DNA from: JBALVT01 sp045110675
GTDB lineage: Bacteria; Pseudomonadota; Gammaproteobacteria; Pseudomonadales; Halieaceae
DNA: 64,000 nucleotides
Assembly (NCBI GenBank): GCA_045110675.1
Contig: JBGCGJ010000017.1
Span: forward strand, 278,720 to 342,719
Reading direction: 5' to 3'
The stretch's first letter is position 1. Each line of letters starts with the position of its first letter. The notes beneath the pieces were generated by a model, which worked only from the letters and a program-made list of their open reading frames with translations, did no database searches and was not told where the DNA came from. This document shows positions 9,514 through 19,492 of this stretch, in pieces. The translations under genes and the position numbers were made by a program.

Positions 9514-9548
9514 TACTCTCTCTTTTTGCTGATCTACAAAGGCGGCCA

Positions 9549-10562
9549 ATGATACCCCACACTGATGCGCAATGGCAGGCTTTACCCTGGCAGTTGGAAC
9601 TGCGTGACGCTGTACGAAGCTCCGCAGCTCTGCGGGAATTCCTGTCTCTGGAACCCGATGAAGCGTCCCTGGAGCAAAGAGCCCAGAGCGACTTCGCAGT
9701 ACTGGTCCCTAAACCCTATGCTAGAAGAATGACGCCTGGCGATCCGCTGGACCCCCTTTTGCTGCAAGTCCTCGCTTCGGGTGCCGAATTATCCAGCCCC
9801 TCGGATTACAGCCCCGACCCCTTGCAGGAGCGGGAAAAAAACCCGCTTCCCGGGCTCATTCACAAGTATCAGGGAAGAGTTTTGTTAATCGCCGCTTCCG
9901 GATGCGCGGTTAACTGTCGCTATTGTTTCCGGCGCCATTTTGACTACAGCACCAATAGCCCATCCCAATCCCACTGGCAGGACACTCTGCGCTATATTGA
10001 ACAAGATTCGAGCATCAGCGAGGTCATTCTGAGTGGCGGAGACCCTCTACTGCTACCCGATGACATCTTCGCCGAGCTTGTTAGTCTGATCAGTGATATC
10101 GAACATGTTAAGCGGCTGCGGATTCACACTCGTCTTCCCGTGGTGCTGCCGACAAGAATTACCTCGGCGCTTTGCGAAACCCTCGCCAGATCCCGATTCA
10201 GGCCTGTTCTGGTTCTGCACTGCAACCACCCCAATGAAATCGATGGGGATGTCTGCGACGCCATTGGCCGTTTGCGCGATGCCGGGGTCACCGTACTCAA
10301 CCAATCCGTGCTGCTGGCGGGCGTCAACGACGATCCCCAGTGTTTGTCCGAGCTCGGTGAAGCGCTCTTCGAGGCAGGGGCGATGCCCTACTACCTCCAC
10401 ACCTTAGACAAGGTAGAAGGCGCGTCGCACTTTGCGATAACGCGGGAACGCGCAATCGAAATTTACCGCCAACTCATCAGTAGGAACTCGGGATACCTTG
10501 TCCCGAAACTGGTTAGTGAGTGCCCCGATCAGCCCTCCAAGGTACCGCTTTGCCCCTATTAG
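9549..10562 (+). CDS. epmB: EF-P beta-lysylation protein, lysine 2,3-aminomutase (radical SAM)
   Basis: A 337-residue radical SAM enzyme (YjeK) that turns lysine into (R)-beta-lysine for EF-P modification. The iron-sulfur motif CAVNCRYCFRRHF lies near residues 119-131, followed by LSGGDPLLLPD typical of lysine aminomutases. It is shorter than clostridial lysine 2,3-aminomutase, as expected for EpmB. It is divergent from efp, as in E. coli; here epmA is also adjacent, so the whole pathway sits in 2.6 kb. Confidence 0.95.
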   Translation: MIPHTDAQWQALPWQLELRDAVRSSAALREFLSLEPDEASLEQRAQSDFAVLVPKPYARRMTPGDPLDPLLLQVLASGAELSSPSDYSPDPLQEREKNPLPGLIHKYQGRVLLIAASGCAVNCRYCFRRHFDYSTNSPSQSHWQDTLRYIEQDSSISEVILSGGDPLLLPDDIFAELVSLISDIEHVKRLRIHTRLPVVLPTRITSALCETLARSRFRPVLVLHCNHPNEIDGDVCDAIGRLRDAGVTVLNQSVLLAGVNDDPQCLSELGEALFEAGAMPYYLHTLDKVEGASHFAITRERAIEIYRQLISRNSGYLVPKLVSECPDQPSKVPLCPY

Positions 10563-10653
10563 AGAGATTGCAGTGGAATAAACTGTGGCGAATGCGATAT
10601 TCTTATGCGCTGTTCGCCAGCAAACGCTAAACAAAGGATTGAGCCGAGGCAAC

Positions 10654-12453
10654 ATGACAAGCAGTACGCCAATCAAACTCCGTATACCAGACCAGGATCT
10701 GGGGGAGTTCTCGTTGTTTGAGTTAACCGCCGAGGCAGCGGATACCTGGGCACAGAACCTTCCGGTCACCAATACCAAGCAAGTCGTACAGCAGCTTAGA
10801 CAAGCACTGGAAGACCTGAATCGAGTGAATATAGCGCCGGATGTTCGATTTGGGATTGTAGAGGTCCTGAGGCCAAGCTTGCATATATCATTGGCCGCTC
10901 TGTCAAAACGTTTCCTCAATCAACCCCTGGTGCTCCCCGAGGAGCCCAGTCAAATGTCCGAATTGGCGAGCACCCTTTATCAACTGGCCACGACTGCTTA
11001 CACGATAGTGGCCCTGGAGGCGATTAATCAGCGGGATAGGCTTCAGAAGATCAATCCTGCGCGACTGGTTTGCGAATCCCTGCAGCGAGCCATCGGTTTC
11101 GCAGGACGCAGAATTCTGCAAAGTTATCAGTTGTATCAACCTATTGAATCCCAGGGTTGGCTGGAACTGCACCAGCTCTATGCGCTCGCCGAACGCCAGC
11201 AACTCGCAGACCTGCCTGTATCCGACAACTTGCACGGAGACAGTACAATTGAGCAAGCCTATCTTCGAGCGATTATGTTGGGCTGCTGCAAGCCGAATCA
11301 GCTGCGCCAGAACGACTTAGCAGGGATTTTTCGGGGACTACTGGATTGGAGTGGCTCGATCACCCTGGGGCAAGACGACAAAGCCCTGTTTCAAGTCAAT
11401 TTAGGTGGCGACCAACCCCCGATATACAGTGAACTCATCTCCGCAACTGCAGCGCCGAACTACCGTTCAATCGATACCAGCGAGCTGGTTACAAAGTTGC
11501 GCGGTTTAAAAAGCGACGGAGATTCAGCGAGCCTTGTTTTTGACAAGGACACGTCAATCTCTGCCAATGTGTTAGACCATTTGATTGACTCACTTGGCGG
11601 CATGTCCAAGCGAAACTTTGCCCGAGACAGCACTGGTAGCACCCTTTGGATCACCCTGGGCTTAACCAACGCTCACTATTTTATCTCCGGCGGTCTCACC
11701 CTGGACCAGCTCATCCACGGGCAAGAGAGCGGCGAGCATGAGCGGACGCCCTCCAACCCATTTATGGTTCCCGTCAACCGACAGGATAGCTGGGATCACG
11801 GGAATCCTCATAGCCATTTGGATAAGGGTATCGACGACTATCACGTGGAAGAGGTGTTCGTAGACAGCGCCACACGAGCCAACCTCGAAAATAGACAGCC
11901 CCAAAATTCCGCTCGCGATCGACACCAGGCCTATGCGGTTAAAATGGTAGATGCGAGCCCTGGCGGATATTGCCTGGAATGGTCAGATGAGCTTCCCGGA
12001 GATATTAAGGCCGGAGATATTGTCAGTATTCGAGACCATGAGAACGCAGAGTGGGTGGTTGCTGTTACACGCTGGGTTAGCCAATTGCAAAACGCCAGAA
12101 CCTTGGTTGGCGTCGAGTTGTTGAGCCCAAAGGCGATGCCCTACGGCGCCAAAGTGTTACAAACTACCGGCCAGGAAATCGAACCTATTCGAGTCTTGCT
12201 GCTACCGGAAATTAAATTGGTTGGACAACCGCACACATTAATTACGCCCAGAGTGGGATTAAAAGAACGCCAGAAAGTCAGCTTGATAAGAGAAAGCGAG
12301 CAGTTCTACATTCAGCTGGTGCGCCAGGTTGCCGTTACCAACAGCTATGTGCAATTCGATTTTCGCTATATCAAATTGTTGGAAGACGTTATCGCAGAAG
12401 ACAAGAGCGGCCCTTTGAGCGCTGCCTACGACTCCCTTTGGACAAACATTTAG
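10654..12453 (+). CDS. Conserved protein with PilZ-like C-terminal region
   Basis: A 599-residue cytoplasmic protein without signal peptide or membrane helices. The N-terminal ~400 residues are mainly helical and of unknown function. Residues ~430-515 contain DASPGGYCLEW, GDIVSIRD, AVTRWVSQ and GVELLSP, the pattern of a degenerate PilZ-type beta barrel, and a second beta-rich part follows. Cyclic-di-GMP binding is possible, but I do not see the full RxxxR...DxSxxG pair, so it is only a suggestion. ATG 10654 is chosen because GAGG lies five bases upstream and the longer frame lacks a site. It ends in a 4-base tail-to-tail overlap with serB. Confidence 0.65.
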   Translation: MTSSTPIKLRIPDQDLGEFSLFELTAEAADTWAQNLPVTNTKQVVQQLRQALEDLNRVNIAPDVRFGIVEVLRPSLHISLAALSKRFLNQPLVLPEEPSQMSELASTLYQLATTAYTIVALEAINQRDRLQKINPARLVCESLQRAIGFAGRRILQSYQLYQPIESQGWLELHQLYALAERQQLADLPVSDNLHGDSTIEQAYLRAIMLGCCKPNQLRQNDLAGIFRGLLDWSGSITLGQDDKALFQVNLGGDQPPIYSELISATAAPNYRSIDTSELVTKLRGLKSDGDSASLVFDKDTSISANVLDHLIDSLGGMSKRNFARDSTGSTLWITLGLTNAHYFISGGLTLDQLIHGQESGEHERTPSNPFMVPVNRQDSWDHGNPHSHLDKGIDDYHVEEVFVDSATRANLENRQPQNSARDRHQAYAVKMVDASPGGYCLEWSDELPGDIKAGDIVSIRDHENAEWVVAVTRWVSQLQNARTLVGVELLSPKAMPYGAKVLQTTGQEIEPIRVLLLPEIKLVGQPHTLITPRVGLKERQKVSLIRESEQFYIQLVRQVAVTNSYVQFDFRYIKLLEDVIAEDKSGPLSAAYDSLWTNI

Positions 12454-13688
12454 GTTTTGTTCGGGGAGTCATCCTCATTCTCAACATAGCGATCCGAAAT
12501 ACCCAGCAAGTACAATATCGCATCCAACCCCAGGGTGGAGATAGATTGCTCGGCTGATTGTTTAACCAGTGGCTTCGCGCGAAACGCAATCCCCAGCCCA
12601 GCAATACTTAGCATCGGTAGATCATTGGCGCCATCACCCACGGCAATCACCTGTTGTAGATCAATACTTTGTTCCGCCGCCAATTGACGAAGCAGTGTCG
12701 CCTTGCGGGCACCATCAACAATTTCCCCGCGAACCTGGCCGGTAACAACACCTTCGGCAATATCCAGATCATTGGCATAAACATAATCAATACCCAACTT
12801 CTTTTGTAAATGTCGGGCGAAGTAAGTGAAACCTCCGGACAGAATCGCGGTTTTATAACCCAGGGCATTCAAGGTAGCGATGAGATGTTCAGCACCTTCG
12901 GTAATCTTCAGCTGTGAAGCAACTTGCTCCAAGGTGGAACTATCCAGGCCTTTCAACAGTCCTACCCGCGCTCGAAAACTTTCGGAAAAGTCCAACTCTC
13001 CTTGCATCGCACGCTCAGTAATCGCGCTCACTTGTTCACCCACGCCCGCTGCTTTGGCAAGTTCGTCGATCACTTCGGCCTCAATCAACGTGGAGTCCAT
13101 ATCAAAGGCGACTAGCCGACGATTGCGTCGATACATATTGTCCTGCTGAAACGCTAGATCAACATCCAGCGCCCCGGCTACCTCAAGCAAATCTCGACGA
13201 AAAGCGTCAGCATCCAATAGTCCTCCGCGGACGGAAAACTCCACGCAAGCCTTGCTCAGAGCGGGAAGTTCGCCGAGAGGGATTCTACCGGAGAGGCGGC
13301 TTATACCATCGATATTAAGCTGGTGTCGTGCAACCACTTCGGTCACCTGAGACAGCTGACTGGCGGTCACCTTGCGGGCTAAGAGCGTAATAATGTAGCG
13401 GGCACGCCCCTGGCCCTCAACCCAATGTTCATAGCTGTCGGGGCTGATGTCGCGAAATCGGGATTTCAATCCTTCTGATTGTGCAAACTCGGAAATCGCC
13501 GCGACGACCGCTGGACGATCCTGCTCAAGCGGTACCTCAACAAGAACACCAATCGACAGACTATCGTGAATCACCGCCTGACCAATATCCAGAATGTTGA
13601 CATCACGCTGGGCGAGTAATGCGGTGATATTAGCGGTGAGCCCAGGTTGGTCCGCACCGGAAATCGTAATCAATAGAATGTCGTTCAC
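12450..13688 (-). CDS. serB: Phosphoserine phosphatase
   Basis: A 412-residue enzyme for the last step of serine synthesis. The N-terminal half has two ACT-type regulatory regions (LLITISGADQPGLTANIT at the start). The HAD phosphatase domain follows, with DMDSTLI (nucleophile Asp) near residue 205, SGGF near 290 and GDGANDLPML near 350. The GTG at 13686-13688 gives an N-terminus matching the family; TTG 13703 is a longer alternative. It is divergent from a ytjB-like gene, as in E. coli (smp-serB). Confidence 0.95.
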   Translation of the reverse strand: MNDILLITISGADQPGLTANITALLAQRDVNILDIGQAVIHDSLSIGVLVEVPLEQDRPAVVAAISEFAQSEGLKSRFRDISPDSYEHWVEGQGRARYIITLLARKVTASQLSQVTEVVARHQLNIDGISRLSGRIPLGELPALSKACVEFSVRGGLLDADAFRRDLLEVAGALDVDLAFQQDNMYRRNRRLVAFDMDSTLIEAEVIDELAKAAGVGEQVSAITERAMQGELDFSESFRARVGLLKGLDSSTLEQVASQLKITEGAEHLIATLNALGYKTAILSGGFTYFARHLQKKLGIDYVYANDLDIAEGVVTGQVRGEIVDGARKATLLRQLAAEQSIDLQQVIAVGDGANDLPMLSIAGLGIAFRAKPLVKQSAEQSISTLGLDAILYLLGISDRYVENEDDSPNKT

Positions 13689-13845
13689 AAAATACACCGC
13701 CAATTAGCCAAGTGCTCATTCTACCCGCTGGCTAAGATCACAGGAAACCTGATGGTTAAGATCGGAAATTTTACCCAATTGATTTACAGCAATCGCCGCT
13801 GAGACGGGAGTGTCTGGTTTATACTGGCCGACTTTAGATCTTGGA

Positions 13846-15114
13846 ATGACAGTCACCCGCGTGAACAATACCCTCCGCAATTTAAACCTCGCTCAACAAA
13901 TGGCGATCATCGCCTGCGCACTTTGTCTCGTCATTGGTCTGGCGCTGATTGCGCTGGCGGCAACTTCCAGCAAGCACATGCAACTGGAACAACAAGATGT
14001 CTATGGGGCGGCGCTCGCCGAACAGATCGCCACGAAAGTAACATCGGCACTGGAATCCGGAGATCTGCTAAGCGTAAAAGCCTCTCTCGAGCATTTTGTC
14101 GAGACAACACCGGCACAAGAAGCCGAGATCTTTGACATCGAAGATAATCCCCTGGGACAGGCGGGATCCTATGTTGGTCAGAGTCCCTTGGAATATCAGG
14201 CGCAGGTTGAAATAGCGGGCGACACAGCCGGACATGTACAAATCACTCTCGGAATAGATCAAGCGGTCGCGGCCCACAGACGTTTTGTTTTGACACTACT
14301 GGGATTGGCGATACTGCTTGCCCTGGCAGCGTACGGTGCCATTCGTCATCTCGGCCAGCGACTCTCCGATCAGTTGCGCACCCTCAGCGATGAAATTGCC
14401 CTTGAGCAAGGCACGCACTCAAGCGCAACAACGGCCAATGAGATGCTGCAGTTGAAAAACAACATCGCTGCACTGCCAATGGATTTACTGCGCGCTCGTG
14501 AATCAACAGCATCAGCACACGAAAACTATCGGACAACCGCCGTTTTGTATCTCCAGCTCAGCAGCCTTGTGGAATACGTAGACACCTTTGATCAACACTC
14601 TATACAACGCTACACCAACAGGCTCCACCAGATAGTCTATGGTGCCTCAGGATTTTATTCAGGCGACCTGCGCGTTGTCAGACAGTTTGGTCTCGCGGTC
14701 TATTTTGGCGGTGAAAGCCCCGCGGGGAGCCCTGCATTCAGAGCCGCGTCCTGCGCCTGGCTGGTTCGCGAGCTCAGTGCGGAACTGGAAAAGCAACTGC
14801 CAGTGTCAATGTCTGTGGCAATGGCGATATCCCAGAGCGAACTGGGAGTCGGTGACGAGAGAGATATTTATCCCGGACTTTATTTGCAACACACTCTGGA
14901 CGAGTTACAGGGCATATGCGCTCTCAAACCACCCAACATACTGCTGTCGCCCAAAGTTTGCGAGGATGTGGATATCGCCGGTCGAGTGGAATACGGGGAA
15001 ACGGAACTACAAAACTACCAGATGCTGGTCGACTTTGAAGGCCCGTATCGAGATTTACTGGAGCGACAATTGCGGTTGATCTGGAAGCGCCTGGCGGAGC
15101 TTTCCAAGAAATAG
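13846..15114 (+). CDS. YtjB/AhpA-type membrane protein with large cytoplasmic domain
   Basis: About 422 residues. There is a membrane helix near residues 18-40 (MAIIACALCLVIGLALIALAA, residues listed only as the helix region), a periplasmic part of ~100 residues, and a second helix near 148-168. A cytoplasmic C-terminal domain follows (LYLQLSSLVEYVDTF through GDLRVVRQFGLAVYF), vaguely like a nucleotide-cyclase fold but without recognisable catalytic residues. Position beside serB matches E. coli smp/ytjB and the Pseudomonas PA4961 locus; role unknown. The start is uncertain: ATG 13846 is used, GTG 13861 and GTG 13810 are alternatives, and none has a strong ribosome-binding site. Confidence 0.7.
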   Translation: MTVTRVNNTLRNLNLAQQMAIIACALCLVIGLALIALAATSSKHMQLEQQDVYGAALAEQIATKVTSALESGDLLSVKASLEHFVETTPAQEAEIFDIEDNPLGQAGSYVGQSPLEYQAQVEIAGDTAGHVQITLGIDQAVAAHRRFVLTLLGLAILLALAAYGAIRHLGQRLSDQLRTLSDEIALEQGTHSSATTANEMLQLKNNIAALPMDLLRARESTASAHENYRTTAVLYLQLSSLVEYVDTFDQHSIQRYTNRLHQIVYGASGFYSGDLRVVRQFGLAVYFGGESPAGSPAFRAASCAWLVRELSAELEKQLPVSMSVAMAISQSELGVGDERDIYPGLYLQHTLDELQGICALKPPNILLSPKVCEDVDIAGRVEYGETELQNYQMLVDFEGPYRDLLERQLRLIWKRLAELSKK

Positions 15115-15123
15115 GGAAATTCG

Positions 15124-17376
15124 CTAGACCTCAATACCCATGCTATCGACTTTCTGGAAACCCCGGGGCAATTTATTGCCACGTCTGCCGCGCTCGCCAC
15201 GATAGTGTTCAAGATCCGAGAATTTAAGTTTGTGGTGGCGCTTTCCAGCCCTGACCACCAGAGTGTCGCTGTCCGTAACAACCTGAACCGCCACCATAAA
15301 CTCTTCTCGGCTCTGAACACGAGCGGTGGGAATACCGATAATTTTATTGCCTTTACCTCTCGCCATTTGCGGCAAATCCGCCAGCGGGAATATCAACATT
15401 CGCCCTTCGTTAGTCACCGCGGCGACCCAGGCTCCCTCCACCTTGGATATCGGCGCCGGTTGCATCACCTCGCCTCCCTTGGGCAGGGAAAGCGCTGATT
15501 TGCCGGCGCGATTCTTTGTCTGTAAATCTCCGAACTTGGCGACAAAGCCATAGCCGGCATCGCTAGCCAGTAGATATAGGTCTTCGTCCGACCCCATCAT
15601 CAGACCTTCGAAGGTTGCACCGGAGGGTGGATTAATACGGCCGGTGGCCGGCTCTCCCTGCCCCCTGGCGGAAGGCAAATTGTGGGAGCTAAGCGTGTAG
15701 GCACGCCCTGTGGAATCGAGGATAACCGTCGGCTGGTTGCTGCGACCACAGGCCGACATTTTGAAAGCATCTCCGGATTTATAACTCAGTGCTTCAGGGT
15801 CAAGATCGTGACCTTTACCCGCTCGAATCCAACCTTTCTCTGACAGGATAACCGTGATGGGATCTGCTGAAACCAGTTCCAATTCGCTGAACGCCTTGGC
15901 TTCTTCGCGAAGAACCAGTGGCGAGCGCCTATCATCACCGTACTGCTCGGCGACGGCGATCAACTCTTTCTTAATCAAGGTTTTCAACCGGGCTGCACTG
16001 CCGAGAATTTTGTTCAACTCATCACGTTCCAGGGCCAGATCGTCCTGCTCGCCACGAATCTTCATCTCTTCAAGCTTCGCCAGATTGCGCAGTTTAAGCT
16101 CGAGAATCGCCTCAGCCTGGGCATCCGTGATCCCGAAGCGCTCCATCAACGCCGGTTTGGGTTTGTCCTCGGTCCGAATAATATGAATGACTTCGTCGAT
16201 ATTCAAAAAAGCGATCAGATAAGCTTCGAGTACGTGCAGTCGCTTTAAGACCCGCTCCAACCGATACTCAAGCCGGCGTCGAACAGTACCCGTTCTGAAA
16301 CTCAGCCATTCTTTCAGAATCCGGTCCAGTCCCTTTACGCCCGGGCGACCATCAATACCAATCACGTTCAGGTTGACGCGATAACTGCGTTCCAGGTCTG
16401 TTGTTGCAAAAAGATGGCTCATCATTGCTTCGAGATCGACTCGATTGGAACGGGGAATTACAACCAGCCGCGTCGGATTTTCGTGAGCAGATTCATCCCG
16501 CAAATCCGCGACCATGGGGAGTTTTTTGGCCTGCATTTGTTGGGCAATTTGCTCCAGCACCTTGGAACCCGAAACCTGGTGCGGCAGCGCATTGATGACC
16601 ACGTCACCGCCCTCTTTTTCCCACACAGCCCGCATTTTCAGTCCACCACGACCACTTTTGTACATGGCGAGAATTTCTTCACTGGGCGTAATAACCTCGG
16701 CTGAGGTTGGGAAGTCAGGCCCCCTGACAAACTCACAGAGTTCATCAACCGTGGCCTTGGGGTGTTCAAGCAAATGGATGGCAGCTGTCACAACTTCGCG
16801 CAAATTGTGTGGCGGCACATCCGTCGCCATACCCACAGCTATACCCGTGGTGCCATTGAGCAGAATATTGGGAACTTGTGCCGGCAGGACAGTGGGCTCG
16901 TCCATGGTGCCATCGAAGTTAGGGCTCCAGTCGACGGTACCCTGTCCCAATTCGGCAAGCAGCACCTCGGCATAGGCTGCCAGCCGCGATTCGGTATAGC
17001 GCATCGCTGCAAAGGATTTGGGGTCATCGGGTGAGCCCCAATTTCCCTGACCATCCACTAATGGATAGCGATAGCTGAAGTCCTGCGCCATCAAAACCAT
17101 GGCCTCGTAAGCCGCACTGTCCCCATGGGGGTGAAACTTGCCGATAACATCGCCAACGGTCCGTGCGGACTTTTTGAATTTTGCAGTGGCCTTGAGCCCC
17201 AGCTCGCTCATGGCATAGATGATTCGCCGCTGCACGGGTTTGAGACCATCGCCAACATGTGGGAGTGCGCGATCCAGAATTACGTACATGGAGTAATCGA
17301 GATAGGCCTTTTCGGCATACTGCTTCATCGACACTTGTTCCATGCCGTCTTGATCGATTTCTAAAATATCAGACAT
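15124..17376 (-). CDS. parC: DNA topoisomerase IV subunit A
   Basis: A 750-residue ParC, the decatenating type II topoisomerase subunit. The active-site tyrosine lies in MRYTESRL near residue 120. The quinolone-determining segment reads GKFHPHGDSAAYEAM near 78-92, with the serine and glutamate equivalent to E. coli Ser80 and Glu84 unchanged, so no classical resistance change is present. The C-terminal beta-pinwheel begins around residue 490. It is convergent with the ytjB-like gene (9 bases apart). parE is not in the window. Confidence 0.97.
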   Translation of the reverse strand: MSDILEIDQDGMEQVSMKQYAEKAYLDYSMYVILDRALPHVGDGLKPVQRRIIYAMSELGLKATAKFKKSARTVGDVIGKFHPHGDSAAYEAMVLMAQDFSYRYPLVDGQGNWGSPDDPKSFAAMRYTESRLAAYAEVLLAELGQGTVDWSPNFDGTMDEPTVLPAQVPNILLNGTTGIAVGMATDVPPHNLREVVTAAIHLLEHPKATVDELCEFVRGPDFPTSAEVITPSEEILAMYKSGRGGLKMRAVWEKEGGDVVINALPHQVSGSKVLEQIAQQMQAKKLPMVADLRDESAHENPTRLVVIPRSNRVDLEAMMSHLFATTDLERSYRVNLNVIGIDGRPGVKGLDRILKEWLSFRTGTVRRRLEYRLERVLKRLHVLEAYLIAFLNIDEVIHIIRTEDKPKPALMERFGITDAQAEAILELKLRNLAKLEEMKIRGEQDDLALERDELNKILGSAARLKTLIKKELIAVAEQYGDDRRSPLVLREEAKAFSELELVSADPITVILSEKGWIRAGKGHDLDPEALSYKSGDAFKMSACGRSNQPTVILDSTGRAYTLSSHNLPSARGQGEPATGRINPPSGATFEGLMMGSDEDLYLLASDAGYGFVAKFGDLQTKNRAGKSALSLPKGGEVMQPAPISKVEGAWVAAVTNEGRMLIFPLADLPQMARGKGNKIIGIPTARVQSREEFMVAVQVVTDSDTLVVRAGKRHHKLKFSDLEHYRGERGRRGNKLPRGFQKVDSMGIEV

Positions 17377-17474
17377 TCTATTACTGGCCCGTATGGGATT
17401 ATTACAATTGGGAAAGCCCCGCTAGCGGAGCAGGTATAGCACTACAGCGTTCGTGGCCGCGAAACCTGAATTCT

Positions 17475-18281
17475 CTATCTGAGGTTACTGCTCATTCCTA
17501 CCAACTGCTCATTGAGATTGACAATGGAGTTCGCCATGTCGACAAGCAGGCTGTGAATGGTAGCCGGGTTATTGCGAATCAAATCGGTGAACTGTTCCCG
17601 AGGAACCTTGACCACCGAGCACTGGGTCTGTGCTCTGACCGTGGCACTGCGATCTGCATGGGTGAGAGCCGCCATGGCGCCAAATATCTCACCTTCGGCA
17701 ATACGTCCAACGTTAACGCCATCGACCGAGACTTCAGCCACTCCGCTGGACAGATTGAATACATAGTCAGCCCGATCACCCTCGCGAATAATAATCTCGC
17801 CGGGCTCATAGATTTCGAATCCCGGGGTAGGTTGATTGTCTTCGTCGATATTAGAAGCCGAAATTCTCAACATCAGCCCGGAGTAGGTAATCAACAAACG
17901 CGTCCATATTTTGACCGCTTCTGGCTCGTCAAAAACCCGGCGCATAAATTCCAGTGCCGGATAGCTCTTGAGTGAAGCTCCAGTATCACTGCCAAAGTAG
18001 ACAGTAGAGTCATGATCGGAGGTACCCGTAATATCCGGCAACAGAATATCGCCCTGCTCCAGAATATAAACAGTTCGGTTGTGGTACCGGGCAGACAGTG
18101 AGCCAGTCTCAACGACGTACAGGGTACCGCCGTCAAAACCCATGAAATTGCCGTTGGCAGTGGTCGCTACATCAATAGTAACCGCAGGAATTTTAATAAT
18201 GTCCAGTAGACCCTGCACAAGATTGCTGTACTGCTTGCTGAGAAAGACAAAGTCATCCGCGAGTTCGACATTTGCTAGCAT
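17475..18281 (-). CDS. Cyclic-nucleotide-binding domain protein
   Basis: A 268-residue protein. Its C-terminal half (about residues 155-255) is a cNMP-binding domain: YEPGEIIIREGDRADYVFNL, GEIFGAMAALTHADRSATV and VKVPREQF. The GE...AL...RSATV phosphate-binding cassette is present. The N-terminal half looks like a second, degenerate copy (TLYVVETGSLSARY, QGDILLPDI). There is no DNA-binding helix-turn-helix after it, so it is not a classical Crp; it may be a sensor or scaffold. The ATG is supported by GGGGAAG five bases upstream. It is transcribed with the same polarity as parC. The 255-base gap to slyD is a divergent promoter region. Confidence 0.8.
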   Translation of the reverse strand: MLANVELADDFVFLSKQYSNLVQGLLDIIKIPAVTIDVATTANGNFMGFDGGTLYVVETGSLSARYHNRTVYILEQGDILLPDITGTSDHDSTVYFGSDTGASLKSYPALEFMRRVFDEPEAVKIWTRLLITYSGLMLRISASNIDEDNQPTPGFEIYEPGEIIIREGDRADYVFNLSSGVAEVSVDGVNVGRIAEGEIFGAMAALTHADRSATVRAQTQCSVVKVPREQFTDLIRNNPATIHSLLVDMANSIVNLNEQLVGMSSNLR

Positions 18282-18536
18282 CGATACTTCCCCAGGCTGT
18301 ATTGCGCTAAAAGAGTGTTAGCAATGCTGTCCTGTCTCAATGCCAATGTTTCTATCGCCAAAGCATTCATCCGATTCCAAACCATCCAATATCTGCCCCA
18401 TAGATTTGTTATTTCCATAGTACCAACTAATCCCCCGTGGGAGAACATCAAGAGGAGGTTGGACCACTCCAGACTACCACTTGAGGTCGCTTGCGCGTAA
18501 TATCTCGCGACCTGAAACCAAACAAAGTCACAAAAA

Positions 18537-19019
18537 ATGAAAATCACCAAGGATACCGTGGCCAGCTTCCACTATACCCTCACAGACGACGCGGGCACCG
18601 AGCTTGAGAGCTCCCGAGATGCCCAGCCCACCGCTTACTTACACGGTCGAAATGGTATTCTGCCCGCGCTTGAGGCCAAGCTGGCCGACAAAGCTGCTGG
18701 CGAGGTTATCCAGGCAATCCTTGCCCCTGAAGATGCCTACGGCACGAAGCAAGCAGAACGGGTTACCCGCGTACCGATTAAACACCTTGTTTACAAGGGC
18801 AAACTGCGTCCGGGGATGGCGGTGCACCTCAATACCAGCCAGGGACGCCAGCCGGTAACCGTCGTCAAAGCCGGACGGCACAGCGCCGATATCGACACAA
18901 ATCACCCTCTGGCCGGGAAAACGCTGCAGTTCGATATTGAAATAGTGGACGTGAGAGCCGCGACGGCAGACGAGCTGAGTCACGGACACGCCCACGGCCC
19001 GGGAGGCCACGAGCACTAA
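18537..19019 (+). CDS. slyD: FKBP-type peptidyl-prolyl isomerase SlyD
   Basis: 160 residues: an FKBP domain interrupted by an insert-in-flap domain (about 75-120), starting MKITKDTVASFHYTLTDDAG. The tail is histidine-rich (ELSHGHAHGPGGHEH), able to bind nickel or zinc. SlyD is a cytoplasmic folding catalyst and metallochaperone. The next gene starts two bases after its stop, so the two are co-transcribed. Confidence 0.93.
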   Translation: MKITKDTVASFHYTLTDDAGTELESSRDAQPTAYLHGRNGILPALEAKLADKAAGEVIQAILAPEDAYGTKQAERVTRVPIKHLVYKGKLRPGMAVHLNTSQGRQPVTVVKAGRHSADIDTNHPLAGKTLQFDIEIVDVRAATADELSHGHAHGPGGHEH

Positions 19020-19021
19020 AG

Positions 19022-19492
19022 ATGGCGTTTCACTGGGAAATTTCCACATTTGATGCGTTGAGCAACAACAGTCTTTATCAGGCCATGCGCCTGCGCCAGG
19101 CAGTATTTGTGGTCGAGCAAAACTGCATTTATCCGGACCTGGATGGACTGGATCAGGAGTCAACACACGTGCTTTGCTGGCGCGACGAAGAGCTACTCGC
19201 CTACCAACGCTGCCTGCCACCTGGATTGAGTTACAGCGAGAGCTCATTGGGCAGAATTGTCGTTTCTCCAGCGGGTCGCGGCCACAAACTCGGGCGAGAA
19301 TTGGTACAGCGTGGGATCGATATCAATATGAAGCAGTGGCCGCAGAGCAATATCAAGATCGGCGCACAGGCTTACCTGCGCTCGTTTTACCAAAGCCTGG
19401 GATTCGTCGTGCTGGGAGACGAGTATATTGAAGACGGAATAGCGCATATCCATATGCTGCGCCACACCGTCACAGTTCAAGAAGAAACGTAA
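19022..19492 (+). CDS. elaA: GNAT acetyltransferase, ElaA type
   Basis: A 156-residue GNAT-fold protein of the ElaA family. Family motifs are LYQAMRLRQAVFVVEQNCIYPDLDGLD (residues ~18-44; only short parts quoted as evidence), the acetyl-CoA loop GRIVVSPAGRGHKLGREL near 76-93 and FYQSLGFVVLGDEYIEDGI near 123-141. The substrate is unknown. It follows slyD directly. Its end overlaps the end of dtd by 23 bases, tail to tail. Confidence 0.88.
   Translation: MAFHWEISTFDALSNNSLYQAMRLRQAVFVVEQNCIYPDLDGLDQESTHVLCWRDEELLAYQRCLPPGLSYSESSLGRIVVSPAGRGHKLGRELVQRGIDINMKQWPQSNIKIGAQAYLRSFYQSLGFVVLGDEYIEDGIAHIHMLRHTVTVQEET

Noticed and set aside
16950..17200. Quinolone-resistance change in parC
   Set aside because: The serine and glutamate of the resistance segment are the wild-type residues.
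18275..18550. A 91-codon minus-strand frame upstream of the cNMP-domain gene
   Set aside because: No family likeness; the adjoining gene has its own good ribosome-binding site, and the frame covers the slyD promoter region.
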